Assembly (NCBI GenBank): GCA_023228865.1
Contig: JALOAH010000087.1
Span: 1-14,546, forward strand
DNA: 14,546 nucleotides
DNA from: Porticoccaceae bacterium
GTDB lineage: Bacteria; Pseudomonadota; Gammaproteobacteria; Pseudomonadales; Porticoccaceae
Reading direction: 5' to 3'
A model generated the notes under the pieces. That model worked only from the letters and a program-made list of their open reading frames with translations. It was not told the DNA's origin and ran no database searches. The translations under genes and the position numbers were made by a program. Positions 13,661 to 14,546 of the stretch are shown one piece after another. How positions within the stretch are numbered: the first letter of the stretch is position 1; every line of letters starts with the position of its first letter.

Positions 13661-14414
13661 GCACTAGCACGTGATATCAAATAGATCGCGGTACCGCCGA
13701 CATCCGTCGTCCTGCCAAAACGATGGGCAGGAATACTATCCAGCACCGCCCGTTCGACTTCGGCATCAGCGACAACCCCTGCCGTCAGATCACTGGGGAA
13801 AAAACCCGGTGCGATCGCGTTGACATTGATATTGCGCGCACATAGATCCGACGCCAGCGTGCGAGTGAGTTGATGAATGGCAGCCTTGCTGCAGCCATAG
13901 GCATAGGCACCGCCGAAACTTTTCCCGAGAATACCCCCCACCGAGCCGATATTGATTATGCGTGCCGGATCGTCAGCTGTGCCGGCCTTCTCCAGCAGAG
14001 GACATAGTCCCTGGATAAGAAGAAATGGTGATTGCAGGTTGAGGTTCATTACCGCGGACCAATCCTGCTCGGTGACAGAGCCCAGCGGCGGCGCATGAAA
14101 TATACCAGAGTTGTTGATCAGCGCATCCAGCTGGGAACAGCTGTTTTGCACGACGTGAAGCAAATCCGCCAGTTGATCATTACAGGAGAGGTCACAGGAG
14201 ATGAATTCAAACCCGCCGTACTCCGCCAGTTCATGGTTCAGGCTGTTCGCTGCGACATGATCACGTCCGACAACCAACACCCTGCAGCCTGCAGCCTGCA
14301 GCCTGCAGCCACCAGACAGCGGGTAATCATCGCACCTATACCCTTGGCCCCACCAGTCACCAGTACGGTTTTGCCCGCAACGGAAAACAATCCGCTGAGA
14401 TCAATGCTAGACAT
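13606..14414 (-). pseudogene. RhlG-like SDR, frameshifted at a heptanucleotide repeat
   Basis: A complete SDR gene broken only by a tandem repeat. The ATG at 14414 has AAGGGGG 5 bp upstream; a TTG at 14435 is less likely. The first part reads MSSIDLSGLFSVAGKTV and then TGGAKGIG (20-27), as far as LVAAG. Four 7-bp units then shift the frame, ending after about 58 residues. The other frame resumes VLVVGRD and continues with NNSG, Ser, Tyr-x3-Lys and a normal C-terminus at 13606. With two units instead of four the gene would encode an intact 264-residue SDR: catalytic Ser153, Tyr168, Lys172, and Arg46 favouring NADP(H). The layout resembles RhlG-type 3-ketoacyl reductases. As sequenced, only an internally initiated fragment (GTG at 14280) lacking the cofactor loop could be made. 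It is either a recent pseudogene or switchable by slippage. Confidence 0.85.
14281..14310. repeat. Tandem heptanucleotide repeat CCTGCAG x4, plus CC
   Basis: Four perfect copies of CCTGCAG (14281-14308) plus a partial fifth copy (CC). It lies inside the SDR gene at the end of the first Rossmann helix (minus-strand unit CTGCAGG). Because 7 is not a multiple of 3, each gain or loss shifts the frame: two or five copies keep the gene open, while one, three or four close it. This is the structure of a slipped-strand mispairing tract. Confidence 0.95.
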
Positions 14415-14546
14415 ATGTGCCCCCTTGTTTGTCAAAAAATATGATGGGAAACGACTTCTTGCGCACTACTTGCCTTGGCACGCACTCTGGTTTCTCACCC
14501 GAGGATGGAAGGCAGAAGCTCAGGCACGGGAGCCGATCATATCGGC

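Noticed and set aside
1..14546. Search by eye for CRISPR arrays, tRNA/rRNA genes, transposase genes and IS ends
   Set aside because: None recognised; the only tandem repeat is the heptanucleotide tract at 14281.

Overview
The window reads as Gammaproteobacterial chromosomal DNA, most likely Pseudomonas. This rests on the family resemblance of the formamidase/FmdB pair, the high-GC codon use of the left end, and a transporter and regulator content typical of pseudomonads. No database search was possible, so the genus is inference. The formamidase, FmdB and crotonase-family genes look GC-rich. From about 4.7 kb rightwards the sequence looks visibly less GC-rich, as expected of an accessory, probably acquired, catabolic block.

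Left part (1-4663): the 3' part of a formamidase gene (fmdA, cut by the window edge) is followed by fmdB and a strong intrinsic terminator. Next come a minus-strand 12-TM MFS transporter of the spinster-like type with its own terminator, a gene-free stretch of nearly 600 bp, and a plus-strand crotonase-family gene. Between 4738 and 5217 lies a truncated LysR effector-binding domain with no DNA-binding domain, probably a decayed regulator at the seam between the two kinds of DNA.

Right part (5195-14546): a catabolic gene cluster. Minus-strand genes are a TetR regulator, a 3-hydroxyacyl-CoA dehydrogenase, a thiolase and an SDR. A plus-strand SDR is divergent from the first SDR. Then come a minus-strand alpha/beta hydrolase divergent from a plus-strand Nudix protein, and a minus-strand luciferase-like (LLM) flavin monooxygenase divergent from a second TetR gene. 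A RhlG-like SDR, frameshifted by an expanded heptanucleotide repeat, lies tail to tail with that TetR gene.

The most striking regulatory signal is a palindrome TCAAC-N6-GTTGA, present once in each of the three divergent promoter regions (9176-9191, 10951-10966, 12885-12900). It overlaps or abuts readable promoters, so it is a good candidate for the operator of a shared local regulator, most economically the TetR protein encoded at 12986. Two further palindromes (12862-12876 and 10980-10999) overlap the same promoters, which suggests a second layer of control.

Taken together, the enzymes could make a pathway in which an alcohol or ketone is interconverted by SDRs, oxygenated by the flavin monooxygenase (possibly a Baeyer-Villiger step), opened by the hydrolase and finished by beta-oxidation (3-hydroxyacyl-CoA dehydrogenase, thiolase). 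The substrate cannot be read from the sequence; a cyclic ketone or terpenoid is speculation. The second highlight is the tandem CCTGCAG repeat (14281-14310), which breaks an otherwise intact SDR gene. It could be a recent mutation or an on/off slippage switch.
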